A stretch of DNA of 64,000 bases from Tenebrio molitor (GCF_963966145.1 NC_091052.1:16368001-16432000); one strand, 5' to 3'. Numbered from the stretch's first letter, positions 48,931-61,805 are shown. The notes: generated by a model not told the origin, from the letters alone. Made by a program: numbers and translations.

Positions 48931-49188
48931 CCCCAGATGAGTTATGTGTACCAATAACTGTTTATTACGTTGATCCTGGACCAGGTCCAGATGAGCCTGC
49001 CGGTTGAGTATTGTATTTAGTCGATCCTGGTTTAATGCCAGATGAGTCATGCCACCGCGCGTTGTGTTTAGTCGAGAAATGTTAGATTGTCAGGAAAGGC
49101 CGAACGTGTCTAATAGATACAATTTGCTGTAGTTACAGTTACCTTTCCATAAGGATGCCCGAGGACGGGCGTAATGTCAGAATGGCCG

Positions 49189-49485
49189 TGTCGGCGCCAC
49201 TCGTGGAAAAGATTTATTTTGTTCTTTTAATGCTTTGGCTGTACTCCTTATACCAAATAGAGTTATTTTTAGAAACATGTTATCACTGTTCTTAAGAACG
49301 CGTCAGCGGGGCAACCCCTGACGAACGGAACGTTCGTGTATGACGCGAGGGTAGTACCAGAATAATTAGAGAGTGGAGCGTTAGGTACACGCGCGCGGAC
49401 CGTTACGTTCTTTATTCCCTTTATTTATAACAAATATCAAATAATAATGTCTTGGCGGCTAAGACCTCATCCTGTTATTCTGACA
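49189..49485 (+). repeat. 3' LTR
   Basis: Same 297 bp as the 5' LTR, followed by the TATA duplication. The sequence just before it (GAGGACGGGCG, then GTCAGAATGGCC) is only weakly purine-rich, so the polypurine tract is not obvious. Confidence 0.95.
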
Positions 49486-49489
49486 TATA

Positions 49490-52400
49490 TGTACTATTTT
49501 CATCGTAAGGACGTGCATGTAAGGAATATTTTGTTGACTAATACTTGTGGTGTAAGAAAATGTTATATTGGCTGTGTTAATCCCCGTCCCGTGGGCCACA
49601 TCGGTGTTAAGCACTAAATGGGAATTGAATAATTATCAATAACGTGTTGGGAGGTCACCACACACTAGTATGCTATCGCCGCATTTGCTTTACATACAAT
49701 GGAGTCGTGTAGTTACGTGACTCCCTTTCCAAGTACCGTGTTTTTTTATATGTGAAGCGGTCGCAAACAAACAGGACCTCGGCCGGTCTATCTGACGTCC
49801 TGATGAATGGAGAATATGGCCGGTGAATGGTTCCAGAGCTGGTCAAAGAATGACAATGAGGACCGGACCCGAAACAACTCGAAACGATGAAATTACAGCA
49901 GGAAAAGGACTAGCAGCAGTTCGTCCGCGTCACGTTCCTGCTGTGCTGTCACTGTTGACGAACGGAATTACCAAGATTGCGGTGGATTTGATTGAGTAAC
50001 GACTGACGGAGGGACAATGCAGTCGCGGATGTTCGTCCGGAATGCAGACGTGACTGGTCCGGAGGCTGATTGCAGGACGGCGGCGACGTGCTTTGCACAA
50101 CCGGATTTTCACCCTTTCCTGCGACGATAATTACGACTCGCAGGAGATCCCCGCTGTTTCATCACATCATGTCGGCGATGACCTCCCGGACGATACGGCA
50201 CCGATGAGACTTGCCGATGATCAAGACGGTCGTAAATCACTTTGAAATGTCTTCGACTAGTCGAGGATGTTTATGATTCTTCGAAATGACGACAGGATTT
50301 CTATATAAGTCCACGGATTGCTTCATAACTTCAGGATAAAATATGTTTCAGCAGGACGACTCGTTGAAACACGGTTTCAATCATTCATTCCAATTTAAAG
50401 TTAGACCGCGGCTGCAATTGTCAATAGTAATGAGTTTTCCTGCTACGAGTCGCTATGAGTTATTGACAAAATCGAGTGCACTCACAGCATTTTTATGACT
50501 GTCGTTACTGCTTTATTGTTATAGCGGGAAAAAGCTGATGGTACCCAGATACATATTTTGTCTCTAAACTATCTCAACTTAGCTCCTCGATTATCTTGCA
50601 ATACGTCTTCATGACAAGCTAAAAGTACAACAAATAAGCATTATTTCACTCGAATTGCATCTACAACTTGGAATAAATCTGCTAAAGTAATCATGGCCTC
50701 GGTTTCGCCTCATGCCTGAAACCTAGTTTTCGCGCTGTAAAATACCCCTACCGTACTCTAATGTACACTAATGTAAATAATGAATGCATGGCTGAAAAAA
50801 ATCATTGATAGAAAGTTGCTAGTGTATGAAGTTGTAAAGACAAGTCGAAGATTATTTTGAAAATTGAAAGTTTCATTGTATAGTTTGTCCAACGAGAGAT
50901 TGGTTGACATAAAAATCACTAAATTCCACGCAGAGAAAGTATTACCTAGCGCGTATAAAATTTGGAATATTTCTTTCAAGCAGGAATATTTTTTGCCCTG
51001 AAATTATGCTCTTAAGTCTAATTAATGTATTCTAGTGCATTTTGTAGTGTTGAGCTAATTTAAAACAATTTAAAAGCTCCCAATCTCTCGCTGGACGAAG
51101 TATAGCACAATGTCTTTACTGCGTTGATGATTCCAGCGGATTGGTGTTAAAAGGATTACGTTCATAATAATTAAAAATGTAATTAACTATTGGGGGAACC
51201 TAAACTCGGCTCCTCCAACTCACTAGAATGAGCCTTTCACTTCGAAGCGTGTGACGTGACGCGTGACGCATGGCGGTGAAACTAATTCACTTCTAAAAGT
51301 ACCAGTTAAGCTAAAAAGAACACTTGCATGGTTCCCTTCATAATTAAAAATGTAGTTAACTATCGATGCATTTCGAGTAGGTAGATTTATTTTTGGTCCG
51401 GGTAATTTTTTGTGTGGCGTAGGTGGGCGTACGATGATGATCCCTGTGTACGTAGCGTGTGTCCGTGTGGCATGTACAAGTTTCGTGTGGCAGGTCTCCT
51501 ACCGAACACATAAGTCATGGCAACGATGAGTGTCGTCGCCTCCCAGCAGGTGCGCTCTCGTGTCGTGCCCGTCTGACATATGTGTGTGGCCGGCGAGGCC
51601 GTCACGATTCCCAGCCACAGGTATTATACCTAGGAGGTTAGCGGTTGATTTACGGCATTTCCCCGTAGAAATTGTCCGGTGCAATCGCGGCTTTTGTCCG
51701 AGCACGGGGCTAATGAGTCGACGGCGAAGCGGCGGTCGAGAGGCGGATTAATGGGTCAGGAGGGACGGCGATGCAATAAATTCTTGCCCAAGAATTACCG
51801 GCTTGCAACTTGCGAAATATGACAGGCTCATAAATCCAAGACAGCACAGCGAGAAAGCAGGAAAGAGCTAGCAGGCGACCCGTGTAGTCGGGCAATATAT
51901 CTAGCAGAACCCCAAGTTGGCCGCGATCCTGGCCTTTAGCAACTGCCATTATTTTTTCGTTTTCAAGAAGTGGGTAGTTCGGATATACCACCGCCGTCGC
52001 GCTATGGCCGCCATATTTTTCTCTCCTGGCACCGCAAGCAGAAACCCAAGATAGTTAATGTGATTTATTCAAAGCGAGATAACTCAAAGCCGACTCCAAA
52101 TGATAACGTCAAGTACAGAAGCAACTTCTCCAAAGTTTATAAGCCTCAAACTCGTCTTTACGCGCACAGTCCACTCCAACCATTATCTAGCTTTCTATCT
52201 GAATAGCTCGACACGTATAGAGCCATAATGTATCACGGAGTAAAGAATGTCTCCCCGGCCACAGTGTTCTGTCTTGTAGGCTGAGACAGCTGTACACGCC
52301 GAAGAACACGATTAAAGGAGATAAATCTAATGGTGAAACCTTGTTAAGAGTGGCGTAAATGGCAACCCGGAGAGCTGTAGATTTAACACTGCCAGCGCGA

Positions 52401-52768
52401 GGAGCTCGTGAAGCCGCTGACTTATTGAACAATTCCTGTCATGATGCCGAAATAAAGAAGCTTCTTTTCGGTAGCTGCGAACGATCGCCGCGTTTTGATT
52501 AATCCTATCGTCCCGCCAGACCTTCCCACACACGATACCCTCCTAGGCGGTAATTGCCCACCATCAAACACATACATTTCACTCCAAGAATCCCAAAGCG
52601 AAAAAAAAATTTACACCCAGTTGCCACACTTTTAAATGCCAAATGTTCTTCTTCTCAAATTTTCTAATGATCTTTTACAATACACTCTAAACATTTTTCA
52701 GCTTTATTGTGCCATCACCAGCAGTCAACAGGTCGTTGATTACTAGATGCAAATTTACAGTTATTTTA
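49490..52768. other. Intergenic; unique GC-richer blocks 49560-50340 and 51220-52560
   Basis: No gene is supported. Both blocks have overlapping short ORFs on both strands with no family motif and no repeat copy in the window. Candidate conserved regulatory or non-coding-RNA sequence. 50340-51200 is AT-rich and featureless. Confidence 0.4.
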
Positions 52769-52975
52769 TATCGGGTGTTCATTTAAATGTATTCTCAAAG
52801 TAGGCGTTGAAGAGTCTTATTGTGAACGCACCACGGATTACAGATCACGGATCAGCTGTTCAAATCCTCACTTTATGCGTTGTTTGTGTTTTTACTCTGA
52901 AGACTGACGAGTGGTGCGTTCACAAGCGACTCTTCAACGACAACTTTGAGGAGAAATTAAAATGAACACCCGATA
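52769..52975 (-). mobile_element. MITE family TATCGGGTGTTC, copy 7 (longest)
   Basis: Ends are TATCGGGTGTTCATTTAAAT and AATGAACACCCGATA. The asymmetric centre (CTTTATGCGTTGTTTGTG) is in the reverse orientation compared with copies 3, 5, 6, 8 and 9. At 207 bp it is the most complete copy. Confidence 0.92.
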
Positions 52976-53392
52976 TTATGCTCTAAGTGTATATTTTTTA
53001 TTAGCTAAAAATAATTTTGAATTTCCAGATCTTATCTTATTTTTTCTTCACTTTTGCTTTAGTCTCTTAATTTAACGATTCTTTTGAAAATTCAATTTTA
53101 CTTCTATTATGTCTGTTTTGTTTCGTTTTTTGATAGTTAGTATGTAGGTACATATTTCTATTCTATCAAATGGAATTTGTTTTTCCCGTATTTGCAGTTT
53201 TAGCTTTAATGCACTATTGAAATTAAGATTTTAACTTTTCTCCACTTTTTCTCCAATTTCAACATTTTAAAGCTCAGGGATTGTTGTTAACAATTTAGTA
53301 AAAAAAACATTGAAGGTCATATTTTCGCAATCCTAATCTTTTAAATTCCAAATTTTTATTATTTTCCAAAAATCAGTTTACAACAATCAGTC
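52976..53392. other. Intergenic, AT-rich, nothing recognised
   Basis: Short spacer between the MITE and the foldback element, T-rich on the + strand. Confidence 0.5.
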
Positions 53393-55208
53393 TATACAGG
53401 TGTCCCAGAGTTGCGAAAAAGCTCCATAACTTATTTGTTATTAAAGATATCAACTTTTTCTTTTTTCTAGATGATAGCTGCGCTTCTACTGCATATTCGG
53501 AAAATATTGCGGTATATATACAGAGTGTCCCAATATTATAAAAACACTAAAGTTATGTTTTTTTAAATGGAAACTACCCAGTTTGATTTTATTTTTGAAG
53601 TCTATGCTAAATTATGAATCAATTTTATACAGGTCGTTTTTATTTATCTGCCATCGTTTTTGATCAGTGGCGCTTTTTTTACCAGAATTTCGAATTGCAG
53701 GGGTCCCTTCGAAAATTCGTACCTTCCAAATCGTTGCACATAAATTAAAATGATTGACGCTGTTTGATTTCTGAATGTTTGCTGCATCTGCTGAGTGTTT
53801 ACTTAACAACCTGCTTAGTCGCATATGCCTACTGCGATTTTTTAAACATAACGAATTATAAATGTCAAAAACTCATTTTTTTCAAATGGCACCCCGTATT
53901 TATTAATGCACTGGTCGAAAGCTTTTTTGACAAGCTTTTGAACAATATAAGGTTTGTATAGTCGAATCTGAAATTTGATGCAATTTTTCAGTTAAAAAGA
54001 CAATACAAAAATCTAGTAGGCCTAACAAAAGATAATCACACAATATGGTCACTCCATAAAGATGAATCAACCAACAAAACAGTGTTTAACAATTAAACAT
54101 TTCATTATTTTAGTGATTTTCAGATAGCACCCTAAATAGTGCAGGGGTCCCTTCGAAAATTCGTACCATCCAAATCGTTGCACATAAATTAAAATAATTG
54201 ACACGGTTTGATTCCTGAATGTTTGCCGCATCTGTTAAGTGTTTACTCAATAACGTGCTTAGTCGCATATGCCTACTGCGATTTTTTAAATATAGCAAAC
54301 TAAAAATGTCAAAAACTAATTTTTTTCAAATGGCACCCTGCATTTATTATTGCACTGGTCGAAAGCTTTTTTGACAAGCTTTCCAACTGTATATGGTTTG
54401 TATAGCCGAATGTGAAAATCTAGGGTGCTATCTTAAAAACACTAAAAATCACTAAAATAATTAAATGTTTAATTGTTAAACACTGTTTTATTGGTTGATT
54501 CATCTTTATGGAGTGACCATATTGTGTGATTATCTTTTGTTAGGCCTACTAGATTTTTGTATTGTCTTTTTATCGGAAAAATTGCAAAATTGCAAAAATT
54601 GCGACTTTAGGATAGCACCCTAGATTTTCAGATTCGACTATACAAACCTTATATTGTTCAAAAGCTTGTCAAAAAAGCTTTCCACCAGTGCAATAATAAA
54701 TACGGGGTGCCATTTGAAAAAAATGAGTTTTTGACATTTTTAGTTCGTTATGTTTAAAAAATCGCAGTAGGCATATGCGACTAAGCATGTTATTGAGTAA
54801 ACACTCAGCAGATGCAGCAAACATTCAGAAATCAAACAGCGTCAATCGTTTTAATTTGTGTGCAACGATTTGGAAGGTACGAATTTTCGAAGGGACCCCT
54901 GCAATTCGAAATTCTGGTAAAAAAAAAACGCCACTGATCAAAAACGATGGCAGTAAAGTAAAAACGACCTGTATAAATTTGATTCATAATTTAGCATAGA
55001 GTTCAAAAATAAAATCAAACTGGGTAGTTTCCTTTTAAAAAAACATAACTTTAGTGTTTTTATAATATTGGGACACTCTGTATATATACCGCAATATTTT
55101 CCGAATATGCAGTAGAAGCGTAGCTATCATCTAGAATAAAGAAAAAGTTGATATCTTTAATAACAAACAAGTTATGGAGCTTTTTCGCAACTCTGGGATA
55201 CCTGTATA
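53393..55208. mobile_element. 1.8-kb foldback (long-inverted-repeat) element
   Basis: The left arm (about 53393-54134) and right arm (about 54421-55208) are inverted copies over roughly 740-790 bp. The outer ends are TATACAGGTGTCCCAGAG and CTCTGGGATACCTGTATA; the inner ends are CAGATAGCACCCTA and TAGGGTGCTATCTTAAAA. The 286-bp loop contains a third copy of an arm segment (starting GCAGGGGTCCCTTCGAAAAT near 53698 and 54141, direct), also inverted at about 54640-54904. Thus one module occurs three times. ORFs 53612-53824 (-), 54110-54298 (-) and 54775-54999 (+) are this same module (…FNLCATIW.VRIFEGTPA) and match no transposase known to me. ACAGGTGTCCCA-type ends are common in insect repeats. 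Confidence 0.9.
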
Positions 55209-55640
55209 AAAAAAAAACAACATAAATATAGACTTGAATTTTTTTGCGACATGCCACTGACAAGAGCCTACAAGAAGACGGTTTTATGATTTTCTGACGT
55301 GAAGAGTAATAAATACATATTAGTAAAAGGTAAACACCAATTGGAACCGAGCGCCGTAGATGCGTGGCAAACACGTCCGGTTTAATTCGGGAGGTTTGGG
55401 GTTCAAATCCCTTGTAGTTATAAGACTTTTTTTTCAGAAGGTTTCCTCATCTAGCACTGTGGTCTCATACACAGGAAGTGAAATGCTGCTAGATCACAGC
55501 CTCTAACAAGCACTCGACTTAGTGTCCAGTCACTAGTACGAAAAGCTCTCAAACATGAACCTAGTACAATCATATTACATAGCTAATAGTGTATGTACCT
55601 CCATGCTCTCAAGTCACAACAGAGTCCAGGGATAGTGTTA
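55209..55640 (+). mobile_element. tRNA-like SINE, copy 1
   Basis: Alignable with 58470-58892 throughout: an A-rich start, GACTTGAATTT, AGACGGTTTTAT, CCGTAGATGCGTGGCAAAC, the RNA polymerase III B-box-like GGTTCAAATCC (55400-55410), TTTCCTCATCTAG and ACAGAGTCCAG. The T-stem/acceptor-like part after the B box is deleted compared with copy 2, so it cannot fold as a tRNA. It begins exactly where the foldback element ends. Confidence 0.7.
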
Positions 55641-58469
55641 CACCTATTGAACCATAACCTTCTAATTCCACTGTTGCAAATGTTTCTTTGTTTCCAAAAA
55701 TTTTATTCTGATAAAATACCAATTTCTCAATTTAATTCTTCCATAGGGTTCGTGTCGTAATTCTAAAAATCATTCTCCATCCTTGTACATTCCATTACTT
55801 TACATTTGTGATTTATTTGGGTATTGCCTTCATATGAGGTAAATCAGTGTTGTGGTTGGCATCAGTAATTAGTTTTACTTTGAAATATATTCAAGCAAAG
55901 TTGGAATGTTTTTATTTATGGATCGTTTCAAAATGATAATCTTTCTTACCAATTTGTCTGTTTTATAAATTCGCCATTTATATTTTATAAATATTCATCA
56001 GGAAAGCCTGTAATCTGATGGTAAAATACATTCTACTACGTGGGTGTGATTGCCCACTTGTCCACTACTGTAACTTTATAAATACCTACATAGCAAAAAA
56101 TGCATGGGTATTGACACCTGGAATTTGTTAACGAATCGTGTCAGAAGTGTTTAGTACCCTTTGGTCCAGAATCTGCCATGTTGCAACCTTGCATCCATTA
56201 TATTCCCGGCAATATATTATATTGTTATTATAATGAATAATGGCTCAACACTATTATATTTACAAAAGGGGACAGAGAACCGTAGCGTGAACCTCCTCGT
56301 TCATAGAAAGTGCCCGTGACGGGTATTAATGAACTCGATTGTGTTGTAACTTGTATCTGACAGATATTAACTTATTACAAGCCATAAATCACCGCCGAGT
56401 GCTGATTATCCGATTGTTTAAGCTAGTTTCGTGCGGCTTAGTCGGCTTTATATCTGCACGTCTTTCTGCGGACTGGCGCTCACACTCGCACACACTGGGA
56501 ACACCACGACCACGACCGTACAACTTATGATGAACGGCCGATTTTAATTCAAAAAGCCGTCGTCTCTCATACCAGGGGTACCTGAACGCTGTTTGCGGAG
56601 CGTGTAAGAATTATGATATTCGTATTGTTCAACCAAGACAATACTTGCGGAGCAGTTCACTTCACACCCATGGCCCGCTGGCACTTTCACATTAACAAAC
56701 AATGCCCTTATGCCGCACTGTCATAAATCAAAACTGGAGCAAACGAGGTTTCGTTAACATCAAGATCCCGTCATTGCGTGTTCCGGTTGTCGTTCCACCG
56801 TTCCCAAATTTATTATATTCGGATCCGGTTCCGATACGCGTTTCTATCAAAACACTGATTTTGGATTACCAAGCAAATGTTTCGACGTAATCGTTCTGTT
56901 TGCTCGACAAACAGAATCCTTTACATGACCGCCGACACATTTTCGGATGTCGTTACCACCGTCGTTATGTCCTTCCAGAGGGAAACCAAATTAGTACCTA
57001 TATTTTAAATTTAAGCCAGATTTTATCCCACTAAGCACACGTAAAATTCTGCTTATTCGGAAATTCCAGCATCTCCTCCCAGTTGCACTCAATGTGCCCT
57101 GCCAGCATTAAGAACAATTAGAAAGATGTAGAAGAAAACAACCAAATATTAGATTTTAAGAGAGAATAGGTATCTAAAGGCAAAGCAGGGAGGATCCCAT
57201 AAGTATATAATTTCTATCATGAAGTATGCTTTTCGTCCATGTTGGTTTTTTGGTTCTTAATTGAGAATTTAAAATAAGTACATACTTCTTAAACCACAAA
57301 TGCTCCTGAATGCTTCCCTTTTCTTTTTGGTGTAGTTTTTACAATTCTTCATTTTTCAAAATTCTGCCTTGAGTGCTAAAGAGGACAATAACGTACCCTT
57401 GCTTCTCAACTTTAATTTTTTGTGTATGTATTACACAAGTACAGATTTAGGACTCGTTTTCGCCTCGATTTTGACCGAGTAGCTCTGTTTTAAGGAAAGC
57501 GCCTGCGATATAAAGTCTAGTCGTGTGGTGTACTTCATTAAAGGAAGGCATGTGTGTTCTGTCAGGGCTGAGTTATGCCTTCCTCCTTTCCGTCGGACAG
57601 GACACTACAAAGAAAAATGCCGCTGAAAAGAAGCAAAATGCGGCTGTCTCCTCATAAATTTTAAGCATTGCAGTGGCGCAGCATTCGCTTGTAGTGTCTC
57701 ACCACTACCACTCTTACGTGAGCGTGTATTATAATTTGAAGAATTCTTAAAGACCGGCTCCTTAAAATAATAAAGACATCACTTTTGAGATTCGTTAGGG
57801 ATTCAGAGGAATCAATTAAAAAACTGTAACCGCGCCCACGGGGTCTCGTCGGTCGGGTCCGTTACCCGCTGAGAGGAACATCCATCTCTCTTGCAGGACC
57901 ACCCGACCGTCGGCTGATAGTAGCCTACACTGGACAGTGCGGGCCCCCGACGGTGAAGCTCTTGACAACCAAGATAAACTGACGGCCGTGGGTGGTGGCT
58001 TGTTGTCGCAGACTTAATGTTCATGTATTCATTATTTATTATTTTTATGTTGAAAATACCGATGTCGCACTTCGTTATGTGCCTCTGCGGCTTGAATAAT
58101 CGCCAGACGAGGACCGCCGCCAGAACCGGACTTCGCCGAAAAAGGATCCACCACCAGAAACGGATTCTGCGATGATGCTTGATAAAACCGAAGTGGCGAT
58201 AAGTTTCAGAGGAAATGGTACCAAGTGCCTTATCCACTCATCTTCCTAACTGTATTCTTCGACCAAACAATAGACAAAATTATATTCAAAGTAAAACAAC
58301 TGTCTCTTATATGTGCTTTCTTCTGATTTATTTGATAATTTCTTCTATTCTATTCATCCTCCAGAAGAGCTTCATACAGACGAGATTTCCTGTTAGAGTT
58401 AACCCAAAGATACCGGGTTATTATGGCTTTGCCTTTTAAAGCAGTTTAGAACAACAATCACAATCTAGA
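55641..58469. other. Intergenic; unique block 56090-57000
   Basis: No gene is supported. 56090-57000 is GC-richer and repeat-free, a regulatory candidate. 57800-58240 is also GC-rich with a 141-codon minus-strand ORF that lacks any family motif I recognise; it could be a LINE untranslated region or nothing. Confidence 0.35.
57538..57702. repeat. Two small imperfect hairpins
   Basis: AAAGGAAGGCAT near 57540 pairs with ATGCCTTCCTCCTTT near 57575. GACACTACAAAGAAAAATGC near 57600 pairs with GCATTCGCTTGTAGTGTC near 57682. Possibly remnants of one short foldback element. Confidence 0.45.
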
Positions 58470-58892
58470 TAAAAAAAAACACAAACCAATAAATATGAAC
58501 TTGAATTTCTTTGCGGTCAACCAATGACAAAAGTCTACAACAAGACGGTTTTATTATTTTCGGACGTGAAAAGTAATAAATATTAATAAAAAAAAACACC
58601 AACTGAAACCGAGCACCGTAGATGCGTGGCAAACGCGTCTGGTTGAAATTCGGGAGGTCCGGGGTTCAAATCCCTGGTCGGACTGTAGTTGGAAGAGGTT
58701 TTTTTCAGAGGTTTTCCTCATCTAGTACTGTGGTCTCGTACGCAGGAAACGAATACTGCTACAGTGACCACATCCTCTGACAGGCACTCGACTTTTGACA
58801 GTGGCCATCCGCGGGAGAGTTCTCTTAACGAGGGGTTCTCTAGTCACTAGTATGAAAAACTCTGAAGTCATAACAGAGTCCAGTGTTAGTGT
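58470..58892 (+). mobile_element. tRNA-like SINE, copy 2
   Basis: Same family and orientation as 55209-55640. It retains GAGGTCCGGGGTTCAAATCC with the B box at 58663-58673, followed by CTGGTCGGACTGTAGTTGG. A weak A-box-like GCGTGGCAAACGCG lies about 40 bp upstream. The non-tRNA body that follows is shared with copy 1 up to CAGAGTCCAG. Confidence 0.75.
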
Positions 58893-60844
58893 TCTTTGGG
58901 GAAACTTTAGCTGTAGAAAGGGGATGGTTGATAAAAGGATTCATGACTGGGTAAGGATAAGAAGGAGATATCTTGTATTTTGACATTATTGCAACGCGGT
59001 AAAGATGTGTATTATCTAATTCATAATGTGTGTTTCAGTTTCGAGTGAGCCCAGAAGAAACCCACTGATCATGGTAGGTGTGGATGTGGCAAAATCGTGG
59101 TGAAAAATGGGCCACAGCGTCTTCGCCTCATTATTATCAGGGCCTATTAATCTCCATCAAAAGCGTTTAATTTTTAACAAGTTTAATACCTCGACGGTGC
59201 TATTTATAAGGAAGAAGGAATATCGTTCCCGGGCTGGCCATTAATTCATACTGGCCGAGTGGTTTTTATGGCAGAGTTTAAATTTACTCTCCAATATTTA
59301 TATCTTCATTTCATTCAAATAATGAATAGGGCAAGTAATGGGACGTCGCGGCTTGTTGCGGAGCTCAGGTGTGAACAATGACTAATGGCCTCAGCTCGGC
59401 GGGATGCACAAGTACTTACTCTTGTCCTTAAATAAATCTTACACACCGTTCTCTCGTGTGCTCATTTAAATACTCGTTAAGCCGAGACCAATAAAACATT
59501 AATTATTGGCTATATATACACATTAGAAGCGGCTGAATTGACGTGATCGCATATACCGATCGTTGCCCATGGGATAATTTGATTAGAGAGAAGCTCATCG
59601 GACGGTAGACATCAACAATACGTCAGTGACTAGCCGGTGTAAACGATGGACGTCGGTCGCAAATAGAATGTCAAAACCGTGTAATTGGCTACGTTTCAGC
59701 TGAATTACGGAAAGGATAGTTTTTTATCTTTTTCTAATTAAATTTTCATTACGAAAAGACAGCTGTCAGCTTATTTGTTATGTTAATTAATGGTCGACAA
59801 GTTTTTCAACATTTAAGGAAGGCGACAAGCCTTTGATGCCTTGTTTAACATCGACAAGACTTGGTGAAAGCAGTCATAAATAATCTAGGTGTCCATGGCT
59901 ATTCTTTTTTTACGATTAAACGACCCGATAAGAGAGGCGAGCCTGAGATTAACTTTGTCTCTCATCTGTCACCTTCCAGACCGTAGAGATGGACAAGAAG
60001 TAGCCAACATATTTCAACAGTGACAAACACAACGAAATGACTAACCTTGGACCAATTCACTTTTTAATTAAAAAAGTTGATTTATAACGAGCTGGAAGGC
60101 AACCGCTCAAAAATCGCGCAAATCTGTTGTACGATAAAATATTAGATTTTATTTGCATTCAACAGTTCTTCTGCAATAAATTTAGTTTCCCATTCTTTGA
60201 CTTTAGAATGTTAGTATACCACTCGATTGTTCATAAAAGAACGGAACTCACACCCATGACTGACTTTGAGTGGTTGTACACTTGGCTGATATTTACCTTC
60301 ATTGCGGTTAAATTATGTTTATGTTGAAGAAGCGGGTCGACCTTCAAGTTTTATAACATTTAGCGGTCGCTTTTATTAACTGGCCACTTAATGACTTCGT
60401 TTCTTCTGTTGTCAGGCATAATTTATTATTATTAAAATACCGACAAGTTTAATAGTTACATAAATTTCAGCGGTGATCTCAACCTATATTATATAAAATA
60501 ATTAAGGATTTTGACTCTAAATGCCAACAAATACACGGCTCAGTCGGCTAAATTTGGCATCTGTAATGCGCTGTCCCGGTTGTAACGTGTCTTCAGATTA
60601 AAAATACATTGAGACTTAACACCACTTCATAATAAATCAGTGATAAATGATTTGCACTACCATTTGCAATAGGTAAAAGCTCTGCGTACCAGGTTTTATA
60701 ACATTTTACTGATTACGTTGTACACTCCAGCTCCACCTTGACGATCATCAATGGTTATGTTGAAATTGCCACAGTTTAATTAGTATTAGTTTTTAAACTA
60801 TGGTGTGAAGATAATTTTAGTATTTATTTTAATAGTTTTTTAAA
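58893..60844. other. Intergenic; unique block 59030-60010
   Basis: No gene is supported. 59030-60010 is repeat-free and comparatively GC-rich, a regulatory candidate. 60010-60844 is AT-rich and featureless. Confidence 0.4.
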
Positions 60845-61047
60845 TATCCGGTGTTCATTTAAATGTATTCTCTCAAGTTGGGGTTCAAAAGTCGATTGTG
60901 AACGCACTACTAGTCCGCAGACTACAAACACAAACAACGCAAAAAGTGAGATTAGATTTAAACAGCTGATTCGTGATCCATGGTGCGTTCACAATCAACT
61001 CTTCAACGCCAACTTTGAGAATATGTAAATTTAAATGAACACCGATA
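60845..61047 (+). mobile_element. MITE family TATCGGGTGTTC, copy 8
   Basis: Ends are TATCCGGTGTTCATTTAAAT and ATTTAAATGAACACCGATA. Interior GTCGATTGTGAACGCACTAC and GGTGCGTTCACAATCAACTC are inverted, with the usual AAACACAAACAACGC centre. Confidence 0.9.
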
Positions 61048-61805
61048 CATTTAATACAATAATAATAATAATAATCAATGATTATGGTAAGTAGAATGGA
61101 AAGATATAGATTTGAAGATATTTTGTACTGAGTGAATATGTACCTATTAAAGAAACAGATGAAATAAAAACAACGAAGAATCTGAAAGAAAAAAGTACAT
61201 GCTGACTCATCGAAATCTGACTGTACGACGCTAGTCAGCTGATGATCAGTGGCGTAGAAACATTTGGTTAGCTAAGGGGTCGTTATCGCTATAGTCCAAT
61301 TAATTTATATTGATTCAATTTCTAACAAATTTAATAATTATTAGATTGAATAACGATACACAGCGAAAGAATAACAAAAACAAAACACTTCTGAACGCTA
61401 ACGGGGTTAGGTTAGAAATAACAACGAGCGCATGGATTCTACGTAGTTGATGGGTCTGTACGCCGCTGGAGTTGAACCTCCCCTAAAAATTTGAATATGG
61501 ACTCGTCCGACGAAAACGCGTTCGTGCGCATTATGTACTTCTTAGATGAAATGAGCAGAGAAATTTAAATGAAGACCCGATATATCAATGTAAAAATTGA
61601 GTTATCTATGAAAACTTTCTGACAGCTTGGACAATTATTTTGTGACTAACGCAGGCCACACGTTTTCAGTGCTTTTATTTTTCACGGTTGTTCTTGATGG
61701 GAAATGTTTTAAACCCTGTGATATGAGCCAAGACTGCATTTATTGAATTGAACTTAAAAATCACCACCAGACTCTACACATTTTGTAATTTTGTGTGCAG
61801 CTAAG
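61048..61805. other. Intergenic with a lone MITE-like end
   Basis: An AATAATAATAAT microsatellite starts near 61055, right at the MITE edge. AAATTTAAATGAAGACCCGATA at 61561-61582 is a solitary right end of the MITE family with no matching left arm. No gene is seen. Confidence 0.5.

Larger units (their letters stand above)
44665..49485 (+). mobile_element. Ty3/Gypsy-type LTR retrotransposon with degenerate gag-pol
   Basis: Two 297-bp LTRs (44665-44961 and 49189-49485), each TG...CA, flanked by TATA at 44661-44664 and 49486-49489, a 4-bp target-site duplication. The interior is 4227 bp. In order it holds a gag end with a damaged zinc knuckle, protease, RNase H, integrase zinc-binding domain and core, and an integrase C-terminus (KFRGLFKIVKVLENARYG near 47783-47836, where the family has a GPF-like motif). 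It closes with about 1 kb of tandem repeats. I could not find the reverse-transcriptase fingers/palm in 45700-46140. All coding parts are interrupted. The order protease, RT/RNase H, integrase places it in Ty3/Gypsy, most like the mdg1/mdg3 lineages. Confidence 0.93.

Noticed and set aside
57812..58237. 141-codon minus-strand ORF as a gene
   Set aside because: GC-rich block, no known domain; composition alone can keep the frame open.
58610..58700. Functional tRNA gene
   Set aside because: Only a B box and a vague A box; no foldable acceptor, D and anticodon arms; the same sequence recurs within a longer dispersed repeat.
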